From the NCBI GenBank assembly GCA_023078685.1, contig JALGAS010000003.1, forward strand, positions 1,736,001 to 1,800,000: a stretch of 64,000 nt of DNA. Direction: 5' to 3'. Shown in pieces: positions 22,478 through 34,879 of the stretch. Within the stretch, counting starts at the first letter, position 1, and each line of letters starts with the position of its first letter. The position numbers were made by a program, and so were the translations under genes. The stretch comes from Neopestalotiopsis rosae. Taxonomy: Eukaryota; Ascomycota; Sordariomycetes; Amphisphaeriales; Sporocadaceae. The notes under the pieces were generated by a model, which had not been told where the DNA came from, searched no databases, and was given only the letters and a program-made list of their open reading frames with translations.

Positions 22478-24929
22478 TTATTTGGCAAAGTGCAGATCGT
22501 AGCCGAGCCACTTGCGGCGGACTACTTCTTCGACGCTGAGGCCGGGGTATCCGTAAGTGAGAGGCAGGAAGAAGTACCAGCCAGCAGCAGCAACAGTCAA
22601 GATTACTGCCGTAGCAATCCAGGCAGGTGCCATGCTCGTACCAGCAAATCTCTCGCGAGCAGTGACGAATCGCTTAGCGGAAGGAGGCTTCTTGCCAGCC
22701 TTAATGGCATAGTAGCTGGCTTCCTCGGAAGCTGGGTCAGCGTTGAAAACGAACTCAACCAAAGATCCAACGATCAGAGTCGAGGCGAGATGAGCTGGCA
22801 AGTAGTGGTGAAGGAACAACTGACGTCCCATAACAAAGAAGGGGAAGAAGTGAGTGGCCCAAGCAAGGAAAAAGAAACCAGTCGAGTTATAGAGTCGAGT
22901 ACGGGTGCCTGGGAGTAATTAGTCATGCTGTTCTTCAAAAGAGTTCATCTTGACTTACGACGATCAAGCGCATCAACACCGCGGCGAAGAGAGATCTGGT
23001 CTGCACCAATGATACCGACATACACAGCGAGCAAACTGCTGGCAATCCACCAACCAAGCGGGTTACCCAAGAAGTAAATCTGCTGGCGCGTGTCGTTCTG
23101 GGTCCAGAAGCTGACACCACGAAGCAGGAATGGCCACTGGTAAGGCTGGCTGGCATAGGGGTGGCTGCTAGTCAATTGGTTGTTGTGCCAGAACATGGAA
23201 CGTTGCAGCTCAAACCACTTTTGCAGGAACGGCAGACGCTTGACCTCCTTTACGGGCTTGTCACGGCGCTGGTGGCCGGCGGGGATGGAGGGAATATCCT
23301 CAATGAGCCAGACATTGGAGCTGGGGGTGATCTGCTTGTTACCGTTGATCTCCTGCTGGCGGTGACCCCAGTCAGGCAGGGGCTTCTCGTGAGTCCACAT
23401 GGCGACTTTGCTGGGGTTGTGGATAAACTTGAAGTGGCTTGCGACACTCTTGAATTCCTGTCCATTCTTTCCATTCTCAATGCGAACTTCAAAGAGGGTA
23501 TCCTCCTTGCGATCGCCCAGGGCATCGGCAACGAGAGCAGTGGTGAATTCTTGGTTGGTAGGGTAGTAAGGAGAAGCAACGTCGTGCGACAACAGAATAG
23601 TGTCGGTTCCGACGTGTCGAAGACGAACCAAATCGTGGTTCTTGACAACACGTCCCAATTCCTCGCTGCCGTCCATGGGCAGGATCTGCCAGTGGTTGTT
23701 GGCATCCTCGAAAGGATATCCAGTCACCTGCTGGCCCTGACTCGAGACACGACCATCATCGTAGCGCAGAGGGTAGTTAGTGGCATGACTGTGGAGGTAT
23801 GCCTTGGTCTCCTTGTGCTTGATGGTAATGGTATCGTAGTACTCAATGTTGATCGAGTTGGCAAACATGACATTGTCGGACAGCGTCTCCTGGAACTCGG
23901 GAGTCATGAAGTCGTCGCCAGGACCGGATCGGGTCAAGATGGCGAAGTGAACCTGGAACCAGAACAGATAGAAAATGAAGGGCATAATGATGAGACCGAA
24001 AGCCCGGGCGGCAAAATGCTTCAGGAAATCGGGGACGCTGAGGGCACCGCCGGTTCTGTTGACATCCAACAGGTCCCAGAGGTCAATAACCACAGCTGAG
24101 CCGATGGTGACGAATGCGAACAGACCAACATATTTGGTCGAAATGTCGCAGGACAAGGCGAAACCGGTCAGAATCAGCCACTTCCACCACTTGCGGCCGA
24201 AAGGATCATGTCGCTGCTTGTAAAACTTGATGTAGAAGAGCAAACTGCAGGCCATTGTAAGAATAAGAGTGGCGTCGAGCAGGATGAGACGGGTTTGGCC
24301 AATGTGTGCGTTGTCCAGGAGGACGAGACCAGCGGCAACAACGCAAGCGGGAAGACTGTATCCAGACTCCCACATGATCAGGTAGGTGACGGAAACCGTC
24401 AGGGAACCGAGAAGAGCGGGCATGGCGCGGAAAGCGACATAAGGGACCTTGTTTGAGATGTACGAGTCGCCAATGTTCTCAAAGTGGAAGTGTCCATCGT
24501 AGCCAACCAGCCAGCCCATGAAGGCGAAAAGGAGCTTGCCGAAAGGAGGGTGGACATCGAAGAAGTAGGTTCTCTCGAGGTAGTAGGAAGCGAACTAGTC
24601 ATTACCACAAATGTCAGCTTTGGTCTTCTGCTTGTATGGCTTCGCAACTGCCGCAAAGATGGATGTGTCCGTACCTTGCCAAAGTGAACTTCATCGAAGA
24701 CGACCTCATTTGGATGGCTGATGCCCCAGAATCTCGAGATGAAGGCCAGGACGGTGATGACGCCTAATGCAATCTTGTAGTCGAGTTCAGAGCCAGCTGT
24801 CGAGACTGACTTGTTCGACTTGATCAGGCTGTCATATTGCGCATCTTCAGGACCAGGAGAGCCCGACTTCTTTTTCGACCCAGGGTTGCGCTGGCGCAGA
24901 TTGCCCTGGGAAACGGCGGTGGTCACCAT
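22478..24929 (-). CDS. PMT4: Dolichyl-phosphate-mannose:protein O-mannosyltransferase, PMT4 subfamily
   Basis: Transfers mannose from dolichyl-phosphate to Ser/Thr of membrane-anchored and GPI proteins in the ER, essential for wall integrity. Exons in coding order are 24929-24675, 24594-22959 and 22908-22478, giving 773 residues; Pmt4 of yeast is of similar size. The catalytic luminal loop has D79-E80 in VVFDEVHFGK, followed in exon 2 by the conserved FFDVHPPFGK. The central luminal part (about 320-520) carries the MIR repeats with LHSH, SSQGQQVTGY and LLSHDVASPYYPTNQE. The C-terminal membrane segments and the ending YDLHFAK match yeast Pmt4 (not Pmt1/Pmt2). Intron donors are GTACGG and GTAAGT. 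It is divergent from the RidA-like gene across 1.6 kb. Pmt4 works as a homodimer in yeast. Confidence 0.96.
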
Positions 24930-26512
24930 CGTAAGGGCGGGTTCAATGCCTGTTCAAAAACAGGCCAGAAAGAGAGTGTACGAATCGAAGACTAGAGGTT
25001 TCGAGAGACAAGAGTCAGCAAAGCAGGTCAACAAGAATAAGCATTGGTACGTCAAATGTCCCGTCATCTGCATGCAGTGTGTAGCAGCAGTGAGCTTCAA
25101 CAAGACGATAAGGGAGCTTGGATGCTATCATGCAGTTGCAACGACAGGTCCATCCGGGATGGCACGACGAAGTGACGGGGGAATTGGAGAACTCACGGGA
25201 AAAGGTAAAGGAAAAAGAAGAACAAGTGATGGGGCCCCTTGTTGGCCAATTCAACGGTCGAGAAGCCTGTAAAGATGGGAAGATCCTATCTTTACAAGCT
25301 GATATCGACTGAAGATATAATAAGATATGGGAGAAAATGGAAAAGAAGTTCAGATGTTCAAAAGCAGAGAGACCCTTTTTACTCCTATTGCCTAGACCAC
25401 ACCTTACTTTGCTGCGACTTTTGACTTTCCAGCGCAGGGGGTTCGGTGGGGACCAGCTTTCAGGCCACTTGGCAGTTCCGACGCGTGAAAAAGCTCCGCA
25501 CCCCTGACCTGGACCTAGAAGCCGCCCTATGGGCCTCTTGGGCCTATCCAGATCGAGAGCTGGGACGGCGTGGGGACGGGAAGGAACAGAAGCTCTTGTC
25601 TCTTTTTGTTTCTTCCACGGGCCCACTCTTTCATTCTGGCCGTGATGGACCTTTCACTCATCATTACTCGTGTAAGCTTCGTGATTGATAACGATAAGCG
25701 AGGAAAAAGAAACATATGAACACCTGCACATGAATCTGTCATCATGCAATTGGTGGTCGGTACGGCACGTTCTTGTTACATGCACACTTTCGGCCGATTG
25801 ATACGACCACATAGACCAATGCTTCACATGCCAATGGGCAAAGGGTGAACTGATTGTGCGATTACTTTGTATGTGCTATTGAATTGCGTATGACGTTTCA
25901 GATTGGGTGAGTCCCAAGCTCCCTCAAGTTGCTGGCAGCTTCGAAAGCTTAGCTGGTTAGATGGGGCAGACGCCCGCTATAATGTAGCAACGTATTGCAT
26001 TAGCGACGGCAATATATTGAGCAACTGCCGTTCTTTGGTGACCGTCCGGGTGGTATACGTATGACGAACACCTGGATTTCCCTATACTGTACCACAGTCA
26101 TGTATAATTACTTGAACGTCTGCCGATTTGATAGTGGGGGTCACCAGGTCAGCTCCTGCAAGTCAGGTTGAAAAGTCAACCACATCTTCGACTCACAATC
26201 ACCTCTTGCTCGAGTTCTGTCCCTCGATCATTCATCACTGTATTAAGCGAAGTTGCTATGGAGAGAGCCCCCGAGTTATCTCCCTTATATCTAGGTAACC
26301 TAGTGTTGTGCTACTAAAAGTTAGAGGTAAGCAGGGAGGGGGAGGAGGGACGGGCGGATCCCGAAGGGCGCGGCCACTCAGGTCTTGGCTGTTCCAATTG
26401 CTGTCCGAAGTACGGAGCGGCGTCTCTCCGCCTTTAATCCACATCACATAGAACCGACGCTATCCCCTCTTGTTGACATAAGAAAAAGATCGCTCTTGAT
26501 TATCGTTCAAAG
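24930..26512. other. Divergent promoter region PMT4 / RidA-like
   Basis: 1.6 kb without a credible gene. The open frame on the minus strand across 25015-25626 has no family likeness and is rejected. Confidence 0.5.
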
Positions 26513-27150
26513 ATGCGGGCAGTTCTTCGATTACTTCCAGCCAGATCCAATCTCCTATACACATCGACAACGCACCTTGCTCAAACATCTCTCAAGAGAA
26601 ACGTGTTCGCTCAGCCTCTACGCAAAATGTCTGACCTCACCACCATCATTGCCAAGGACATTGTTCCTCGTAAGTGATATATATTCCGCAAACTCAATTG
26701 ACCTACGTAGAGTACACCTGACTAACGAATTGACAGCCGTTGGCCCCTACGTGAGTTGCTCTCCGTCTTTCAGAGACAATTGACTACTTGGTGTCCTCTT
26801 TACTTACCCCACCATGATGATATATACAGTCCCACGCGGTCAAGACCCCGACCGCAATCTACTGCTCGGGTCAGATTCACCTCGACCCCCAGGGCACCCT
26901 GACCGAGGGCACCATTGCCGAGAAGACGGCGCTGTGCTTCAAGAACCTCGAGGCCGTCCTCAAGGAGGCCGGCTCCTCGATGCAGAAGATTGTCAAGGTC
27001 AACATCTTCCTGGCCGACATGGCCGACTTTGCCGAGATGAACAAGGAGTATGAAAAGTGGATGGTCCACAAGCCCGCCCGCAGCTGCGTCGCCGTCAAGA
27101 CCCTGCCCAAGAACGCCACCGTCGAGATTGAGTGCATTGCCCTGCCCTAG
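26513..27150 (+). CDS. RidA/YjgF/Mmf1-family enamine/imine deaminase with mitochondrial presequence
   Basis: RidA proteins hydrolyse reactive enamines/imines (such as 2-aminoacrylate) made by PLP enzymes; fungal Mmf1 acts in mitochondria and protects isoleucine synthesis. Exons are 26513-26669, 26737-26750 (only 14 nt) and 26830-27150, giving 163 residues. The first 38 residues (MRAVLRLLPARSNLL onward) are Arg/Leu/Ser-rich with no acids, a typical presequence. In-frame Met39 (26627) starts the conserved body, so a cytosolic form from the second ATG is plausible. The body has TAIYCSGQIHLDP, VNIFLADMADF and the substrate-carboxylate arginine R141 in KPARSCVAV, ending VEIECIALP. The microexon encodes the end of the VGPY loop. 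Trimeric assembly is known for the family. Confidence 0.94.
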
Positions 27151-27429
27151 AGGACGAGATATTCCTTCGAGAAGATCACAAAAGGGGAGGGGGGTTTGAT
27201 GGCCTGAGAGCCAAAGCTCCATAGGTCTCAGATGTCTAAACTCCTAATAAAAGTCAAATTATCGCACTTTTGAAGAGGTCTATTTCCATCCATGATTTGT
27301 TTGAGATTATGATTTTGTGTTTATATGATTTATTAGGTTTTTGCCCAGCTTCAACGTGGCTTGGGGAATGACCACTTTTCGGTTTTTGAAATGCACACTT
27401 TCCATCAACAATGCTGGGCACGTGGTATG

Positions 27430-29664
27430 TTACCGTATCTCGAATCTTTGTGATTGTCTCTTGCCGTTCCGCAAGTCCGTCATGGCCTCTCCTTCCATCA
27501 AACCGACCACGTAGCTTGTTCCCACATGCTGGTAGTGCGAACCCTCAGGTCTGAGGAGGATGGGCAAATTACAGCCAAAGGCGACGCAAAGTTGATCGCC
27601 CACACTCGCACTCTCTAGGCCAATCCCTACATAGCCGTTTTTCGTGTGGAAGATCTTCCTGTCCTTGATGGCCGCCGCGAGGCCCGTCAGCACCGTTGCC
27701 GAGTACTGCGCGCCAATGGTGTTCATGTTGGCCGGCTGTTGCTCGCGCGGGCCGGTGATGATGCAGTTCAAGGACTCGGCACGAGTCCCCACAATCTTGT
27801 TCCAAAACGTCGTGGACAGGTCCGAATCCCTCGACGCGAGGCCCAGCGTGTAGAGCGGGTTGTCAATCTGCGCGCTCCCCGTCCTTTCCCTGTACTTGAT
27901 CTCGAAGCTCAGAAAGATGTGCAAGAGGCCGCAGGCGACGACCTGGAAAATCATGCTTTCTGGCTCGGCCCGGCAGTTTAGCATGGTCTCCCAGTCTGAT
28001 AGCAGCAGCTGGAACAGCGCCCGCAAATGTGGTATACCCGACGGGTACTTGTCAGCCGTCTGGCTGGTCATGTATCTACAGCAAAAGTCAAGACAGTCCT
28101 CTGGCTCCAGTACAGACTCGACGGCGATGATCTCGTCGCAGATAACACCTGAGCAGTACATGCTATAACCGTCAATAACGGGCCCCGGTTCTGTCGTCGG
28201 CGCGCCTCTGGACGCTGCGTATGGGTGTTTCAAGCTATACAACCCGGGGGTGCTATGAGTCCAGTCCGGAACCCACGAGGGCAGATCTAGAGGCTCGGAC
28301 GACAACAAGTCGGCGTCGACTTCTCCGGAGAGCATGAGCATCATTTCGAAGCGGTCCTTCATGAGGGTCGCTGCCGCCTCGACGTACACGTCCTTTACAT
28401 TTTTCGAATAGTCGGGGATGATCTGCAGGCCCGTCACGCCGAGGCTGGCGTAGATCTTGTCTCTGGGGTCGCTCGCCTCGTGGTCCCGCAGCACGTTGAG
28501 CAGCGCCCAGCCCTGGCTGTCCTTTACCTCCCTCGCGTCCCAGATGCGCAGAATGGACTGCAGGCCCATGACCTGCTGGGAGAGATCCCGGGAGCTAATG
28601 ATACTCCAAATGGCGTCCTCCATATTTTCGGGCTTTCTCAGGGATGCATTGATACCGTCAAGCCAGCGAATAACTTGCATGACGTCTTTGAGGGGTATCA
28701 CGTCGTCTCCGCAAGTTAACATGACTACTTCTCCCAAAACTACTTCTCTGAGAGGTGGTGACAAATTAGCTGAGTTTTCGTTTCAAATGTAGGGAACTGT
28801 CAAGAGTTGTTGTCATTTTTCTGGGGACCGGCTTTATTGCATCAAGCGAACACCGTCGGGAGGTCCTGACGACATTCTTTTCTTCTTCTTCGTCTCTTTT
28901 TCTTTCCTTCCTTTTTTTTTTTTTTTTTTCCTTTCTCAGAAAACTTACTGGAAAATCCAAATATTAGTCCAATATGGATGATCGCACAGTTCCCTGATTG
29001 AATCCCATACGACACTTTTTAATAGTCCGTCGGAGGAGGGGTCCTGCTTGCACGCTTGTGGGAACAAGTCGAGCCATCTCACGTCCGACACCTTTGAGAC
29101 ATCGGGGTGCTGCGTCTTGTCTATTTGCTCCTTGAAGTTTCTCAACACGTCAAAGGTCCAGTCGCACAGGTGAAAGGAGGCGCCGAACCAGGAGATGACC
29201 ATGCCTGCGTTGGTGTATATGGACTTCATCAGCGCGACCTGGCTGTTGCGCTCTTCCACGTCGGCCTGGTCGATGCAGATGCAGTCGATCCAGAGCGGCA
29301 GCATGCGCAACTCGGGCATGTCTCGACAGCGCCGCCGATGGGACTGGAGAAAGTCCAATAAGTTTGTCGAAATGGGAAAGGGACGGCCATTGATGACAAT
29401 GGTTTGCGATATGTCCAGCTCGCCCCAGACGTAAGATATTGCTATAAATCGAGTCTTGGCTTCTTCCAGGGCCCAGGGGACCAGGGTACCACTGATTGGT
29501 TGTTCATGTTCGGTTGATAAATCGTCGTCCTGGTGAATATCTAAGAAAAATAGTCTAATTTGTTGTTGCTGTTCTATCAGGGGTTCGTAAAGATGCGAGT
29601 AGTCGTTATCCTCCAATAATGTGGTGGTGGTGATGGTGGTGCTATATTGAAGCGCGGCCATCAT
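27430..29664 (-). CDS. HET-domain protein (heterokaryon incompatibility family)
   Basis: HET-domain proteins (a TIR-like fold in fungi) trigger cell death on recognition of non-self or damage cues. Exon 1 is 29664-28949 and exon 2 is 28747-27430; the 201-nt intron (donor GTAAGT, acceptor CTCTCAG) joins WIF to the conserved QEVVLG, giving 677 residues. The HET domain has its usual blocks: FIAISYVWGE (73-82), LWIDCICIDQAD (124-135) and SIYTNAGMVISWFG (148-161). Downstream are DPRDKIYASLGV and LPSWVPDW, the standard follow-on motifs of stand-alone HET proteins. No NACHT, ankyrin or WD repeats follow, so it is the common single-domain type. It is intact. It begins an island of lineage-specific genes; partner unknown. 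Confidence 0.93.
28748..28948 (-). other. Long HET intron with a homopurine/homopyrimidine tract
   Basis: The intron is 201 nt, longer than most here, and includes an almost pure T/C stretch on the plus strand (about 28876-28937) with an 18-20-base T run. On the transcript this is A/G-rich. Confidence 0.7.
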
Positions 29665-30650
29665 ATTGGTCGTTATAGTGTAAATGCAACAACAAAAGAA
29701 GAAAACCAGACAAGGCCCAGGTTTAAGAAAATGATCTACAGAATGACAGAATGACAGACCCCTTCTGCCATTGACAAACGCAAGGGACGTCTCAGAAAAT
29801 GTAGTATTTGGGCACCCTCATATACGAGGCGCGCCTGTATGTATTGTGTATAATGCGATGCCCCCGATGCGAGCCATTTGCCTTTCTAATCTTTTTTGAG
29901 AAGCATGATCTGACCCGGAAGTACCCAGCAGGGCTTGCCTTGGCCCTTGGGGAGGGGCCACGGACATGACCATGTTGCCATGCCATGGTGCGTTCGTTTG
30001 TTCCCGTACGTATGCGTGTACCTCAGGTCAGGTATGTGTTTGAGTAAGTCTGGAGTCGGGCGAGCCAAAAGTGCCCTACATAAAGTCTTGGCCTTTTTGG
30101 GCCGCCCAGTCAGTTTTTGGCTTCTCGGCCGCACTTTCAGCACTTTCCCTTTCCCCCCAATCCCAATTCCCCAATTCATGCCCCTCCATACTCCATACAT
30201 ACCTAACCTTACCTAATCCCTAGCAGCCCCCTCGCCGCAACCAGCCAAGCCCGGGCCTGGGCGCACTGCACTATATCAACATGAACCTATTTACATGCAT
30301 ACATGCCTTTGTACGACGGAATAAAGAAAGAAAATAAAATATTTTCTCGCATATGTCTCTCGCATATATGTTTTTTTCTTTCTCAGCCCAAGCACGCCCC
30401 TTGAAAAAGTTCCGCACTGCTGGGCTTGCTGCAAGCGTTGCTGCAGTCTAGCGCTTATCGTACCCTGAAGACACTAACGACTCTGGCACAGTTGAAGCCA
30501 CGCAGCCGTTGCCAAAAGATCGATCCTCTTTCTGGTGTCTGTGCCTCTCCCGAAAAGCCAAAAGGTCCCTTAGGTTCTGCGGGTATTTTTGAGGATCAAG
30601 GTAATCAATCAATCCATCCAGGCACCCTCACCACCACCACCCTGCATGTC

Positions 30651-30685
30651 CATGACCATGACCATGACCATGACCATGACCATGG
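30651..30685. repeat. (CATGAC)n hexanucleotide array
   Basis: Five perfect CATGAC units plus a partial unit. One frame would read as His-Asp repeats, but there is no gene around it. Confidence 0.9.
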
Positions 30686-31223
30686 CATGGCATACACGGT
30701 AGTATGCCCGAACTCGCCCCCAACCCGGTTGCCTTTCGGTGCGAATTCAATGGGTCAGACGCACGGAACCGTAAATGGAGGAGAGGGCATCAAGGCAGCC
30801 CGAGGGAGGCAAACCATGGCGGGCATCTTATCAGTGCAAATGATTTCTATTTTACGCAGTTCTCCGGTTCTATTTCCATAGTCCGAAAGAAGACGACCCC
30901 GACCCTTGGGAAATCCGCCCGGCCCTTCTGTCATGGGAGAGAGAGAAGTGGGGTGACTGACCCGAGACGGCGATGGCCAGTCTCATGTATGCTCGCTTAC
31001 GGCTGGCGTTACGAGAGAAGCTGAAGTTGCTCCAGCAGTCCAAAGCCGATTCCCGGCTGGCTGATGGATTGGTCCATTGTCAGCTTGGCCACTTTACATG
31101 GGTTTAATACCTTGCTTGCTCAGAACTTTGGGTCCTCATGTGTTCTTACTCGCCATGACCTGTCATTTATCAATTCTTCACCGCAGAGTATATTTTCGCC
31201 ATCTGAATCGCGTACAGAGTATG

Positions 31224-31244
31224 TATATATATATATATATATAT
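31224..31244. repeat. (TA)n dinucleotide repeat
   Basis: About ten TA units, non-coding. Confidence 0.9.
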
Positions 31245-31953
31245 TTGGTGCTATGGTGAGAAAGGGACACATATTGGGCATGCTCACGTGGCAGGACACC
31301 TTTTAGATTTCTTTGTCTATATTCCAGGGCGAATCATCAACGGACCGCCCCCTCGTGGCATCCTGGACCACGATGGGAAATGTGTTCGCGTTTGTCTTGG
31401 GCTCTCCAACAGTCTTTTCGGTAGAATCCTTGCAAAGAGATTTGCGGCTGCCCTATTGGTGCCTCTTTCGGTTCATGTCCTCCCGTGTTCGTTGCCCACA
31501 AGCCGAAACAGCTTTGCGGCGTATTGCCCGGCTTGCCTCTTCTTGTCAGTAAGGCTGGGAGGGACTAATTGCACTTCCCACGGTAACATAGCTTCTCACA
31601 ACACGGCCGCAGACTCAGAGGTCTTCTTGTTGTTCGCCAAAAGAGGAGAGATATCATCCCATCATGACAGGACTCTGCAAATGTGCCCTTGACATAAGGC
31701 CTAAGAGCATTCACGAGACAGAATGTGCCAACTTGAAGTAATGTCATCGTTATAGTAAACCACTTGCCATATATTTTACAACAAAGATCATGTACACTGT
31801 GATCATGATCGAACTATATTTAAAACCCGATATACATTGTTTCATGTCGTCAAGGTATAGAGTTCACCAATCCAGAGACTTCATATTCAGTTTGCCATTT
31901 TCATATCTGTCTCTTATGTGATGGAGGCGAGAAAGCTCATGGAGAGGAGTTTG

Positions 31954-33892
31954 TCAAGTCGACCGAAACCGCCTCTTGCGATCGAGATCATCTCGCAAAA
32001 TCCGCTTCCGCAACTCTTCTGGAAAGTGGTCCATTTCGTGGCCCGTACCGAAATTCTCCCAGTACCGGATGTTGTCGTCCGACATGCTCTCTCTGTGGAG
32101 CGCTTGGCCGTATGCATGATTCAAGTATTCGACGTGCTTGCGTGCCAGGCGCGCAACGTTGCCAGCCTGCGTGAGCAGGGCCAGCGTCTCGCCCTTTTCC
32201 CTGCCGAGGTCGCCCAGCACCTCCTGCGCGCGCTCCTCCTGGACCATGCGCAGGAGGCCGAGCCTCTTGCTTCGGAGCTGGTACTTTTCGTCCCGCGATA
32301 CCCACGTCTTCTTGTTGGACTCGTTCCTCTTCTTCACGACGGACATGTGCTCCTCCCAGATCGCTTGCGGGGTTTCCTCAACATCCTCTAATAGAATATC
32401 TACAGTATTCATTAGCCCGTTTTATCACTTGTGAAAGTCGTGATTCATATGTGGGAGTTGACATGCCATCATCAATGTCTTCTTCGGTCAGCGTGGACAT
32501 CAAGCTCGAGCGTCGGCGTTTGCCCTCAGCAAACTTGTCTCGTGGAGTCGGCCAAGTTCTTTGATTCGTAGCAGGCCTGTAAGATATCAAATGTCAGCAA
32601 GTCTCATATATTTTAGTGCTACATGAAACCGCACGTGCCTCAGGGGGAACTTTGTCGGCCCATGAAAGCCCAAGAAGGCCAGGACGGAATCTTCCAGGGA
32701 AGAGTACTCCCTCTCGTCCATGCGGTAGGCGTTGGCGCGCAGCACCTCCTCCCAGTCGAGGCTGTCGAGGTGGGCAAACGCGACGCGGCGGCCCAGGTCG
32801 GCGTGGCGGCTGGGCTTGACCCTCTCGGCAAAGTCGTCGGCAAAGGACGCGACGCCGGACTTTGTCACGTCGCGGAGGCCCATGAACAGGGCCCACTCGA
32901 GGCGCGAGGCCTTGCGCAGCACGTTGAGCGGCGAGTGCGGCTCGGGCAGGCCGAACCAGGACCCGGCCCTGCGCAGGTGCTCGCGCCCTTCGTCTACGTA
33001 GGCGCTCACCCTGGGCCGGGCGGATTGGAATAATCCGATTTCGGTGTCGATGACGAGTTCTTTTTCACGAGTGAGAGAGAAAGAAGTCAATGGATATGAT
33101 CTCAATTTCTGGCAAAAAATGACTGTGTATTTGAGGAACTTTCTCTCACCTCGACCTTCTTCATCTGTTCCTTTTATAGTTTCAGGCTTCTCCTGATCAT
33201 CCTGTAATTCTCTATTACTTGGGCTACGCTCTTCTGGCTGAGGGTCTTTTGGGACCTCTTCACCTGAACCATCATCTCTCGACTCTTCCTCCAGTGCTAC
33301 ATCATATTCTTCTCTCTCCAACTCTGTAACATCCATCACTTAGCGTTTGATTCTCTTCAATGCTTCATACACATTTGACAAGTATTGGAATGTCGTAAAC
33401 GTGTGTGTAAAACGATCGGGCATTGTCGAAGACGTCCTACTTACCCACGCTGGGCGCCGTTGTAGTAGGTGCGGTGACTGGTGCGGGTGGAATCGCCTTG
33501 GTCTTGGTCCCGTCCTCCCACTCCGTGCCGACCTCGCCAAAAAGGTGCATGGCGCGGTCAAGGAGCACACTGCCGTGTTGCTGAGGCTCTATTCCGGTAT
33601 GAGCCGCCGTGTCTGCGGTCTTTGTCCCCTCCTCGTTGAGGCTCGCGCGACGGTGGCGCAGCACATGCTCCTGAACCCGCCAGCTCTTGCCAGGTCGGCT
33701 CGATTTCTTGACGGCGGCATTACTGGTGGTGGTGATCGTCTTTGCGGTCTCCTTGGAAGATTGATAATCCCGCCAGCATGCAAAAGCAAGAGTGGCCACG
33801 GATATGGCAATGACGGGGACCAGATCATGAGTAAAGATGAGCTCTACTCTGTCGTACAGATCCGCGGGAATGATTCTGTCAAGCAAATCCAT
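31954..33892 (-). CDS. Membrane-anchored protein of unknown family; model needs two GC-AG introns
   Basis: Family not recognised. Exons in coding order are 33892-33445, 33323-32639, 32576-32467 and 32399-31954, giving 562 residues. Intron 1 is GT-AG (GTAAGT). Introns 2 (32638-32577, donor GCACGT) and 3 (32466-32400, donor GCATGT, branch GCTAAT, acceptor CTGTAG) start with GC; both keep A3, G5 and T6 of the GC-donor consensus and both restore frame, which no good GT site does. Residues about 22-42 are one hydrophobic segment right at the N-terminus, a probable signal anchor. An acidic linker, a globular conserved-looking block (EWALFMGLRDV to FLGFHGPTKFPLR) and a charged helical C-terminus follow. 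A 90-nt stop-free stretch (33149-33060, GTGAGA to AAG) may be another intron (532 residues). If GC introns are wrong, this is a twice-frameshifted pseudogene. Confidence 0.6.
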
Positions 33893-34879
33893 AGTACGCG
33901 GATAATTGCGAAAATATCAGCTGCGCTTTGCTGCGAAATCTCTATTTGACTTGGAGGAGAAAATAATCGAGCTGCTATTTGCCGATAGTTCAGGAAATTA
34001 GATACATGGAACGCCGAATTCTCGGGAGAAGGATCGCTCTGCTTGCGGCGGTCGTCTCATTGTTCTCCCAAGGCTATTTCAGTGGAGAAAAGGGAGACAA
34101 AGAATGTTTGATGGGATTTCGGTTAGGCGTAAAACATCATTGCCTGTAATCACTTTCTTTGTCCTAATATGATCAATCCTGTGGCACATGTCCCAAAGGA
34201 ATCGACCAATCAAATAATCACTGGCGGTATCTGTACTAAATCCATAAAACACAAAATGATAATTTAACATAGTGATGAGCTCCTGAACCCTCGAGTGCTC
34301 AACGTAAAATTTAAGATACATGAGCACCATCATATAAAAATGATGTCTGGGCCCAAATCAACACTTGGGTTTCATTCAAATTGCCCCAAAGAATTGCTCG
34401 CAGTCTGGAAGTAATATGCTATGCAATGCAACTATAGACTGGCATTTCTATCAATGAAACCCACGCCATTCGGACTTCTTTATTGTATGATACTCCAAGC
34501 CGCCATCATGAAAGGCCGTCAAACCATTAAAAACAAAGCAGAATCCAAGTGGCACTGTCGCGGGGCTTTGATAGTTCAGGACAAAGCTGCGTATAGGGGA
34601 CTTATATAGTCATGTAGTCAAGAATAGGACTCGAAGGGAGTCACGAGAAGTCAGGCAAAGTCATCACGAATATGCCATACTCACATTCATTCTGAATACT
34701 GCAGAGCAGCATTATTATTCTATTTGAATCTGTCTGGCACAGGTTCTGTCCATTCTCTATTACTTACAGGGTTATCACAATCGCTGTAATTTCCAGAGCA
34801 ATTCATACACGCCCAAAATTGGAGAAGGGAAAAAGAAAAGGAAATATAATACTGAATATAGAGCAACGATATAAACACG
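33893..34879. other. Divergent promoter region
   Basis: AT-rich, between the membrane-anchored gene (-) and the Cys-rich gene (+). An 84-codon frame on the minus strand (34333-34079) has no family likeness and is not called. Confidence 0.45.

Larger units (their letters stand above)
29665..31953. other. Gene-poor spacer within the accessory region
   Basis: 2.3 kb upstream of the HET gene. It holds a CATGAC hexamer array (30651-30685) and a TA array (31224-31244). Open frames at 30426-30881 and 31288-31692 lack family likeness and splice context; no gene called. Confidence 0.5.

Noticed and set aside
23161..24099. 312-codon open frame opposite PMT4
   Set aside because: Mirror of strongly biased PMT4 codons; no family likeness, no splice context.
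30426..30881. Open frame with His-Asp repeats
   Set aside because: The His-Asp run is just the CATGAC array; flanking residues are not protein-like.
31288..31692. 134-codon open frame in the accessory spacer
   Set aside because: No ATG start, no conserved motif, no intron signals; chance frame.
31954..33892. Reading the membrane-anchored gene as a frameshifted pseudogene
   Set aside because: Two GC-AG introns with good consensus restore every frame; kept only as the alternative if RNA data disagree.
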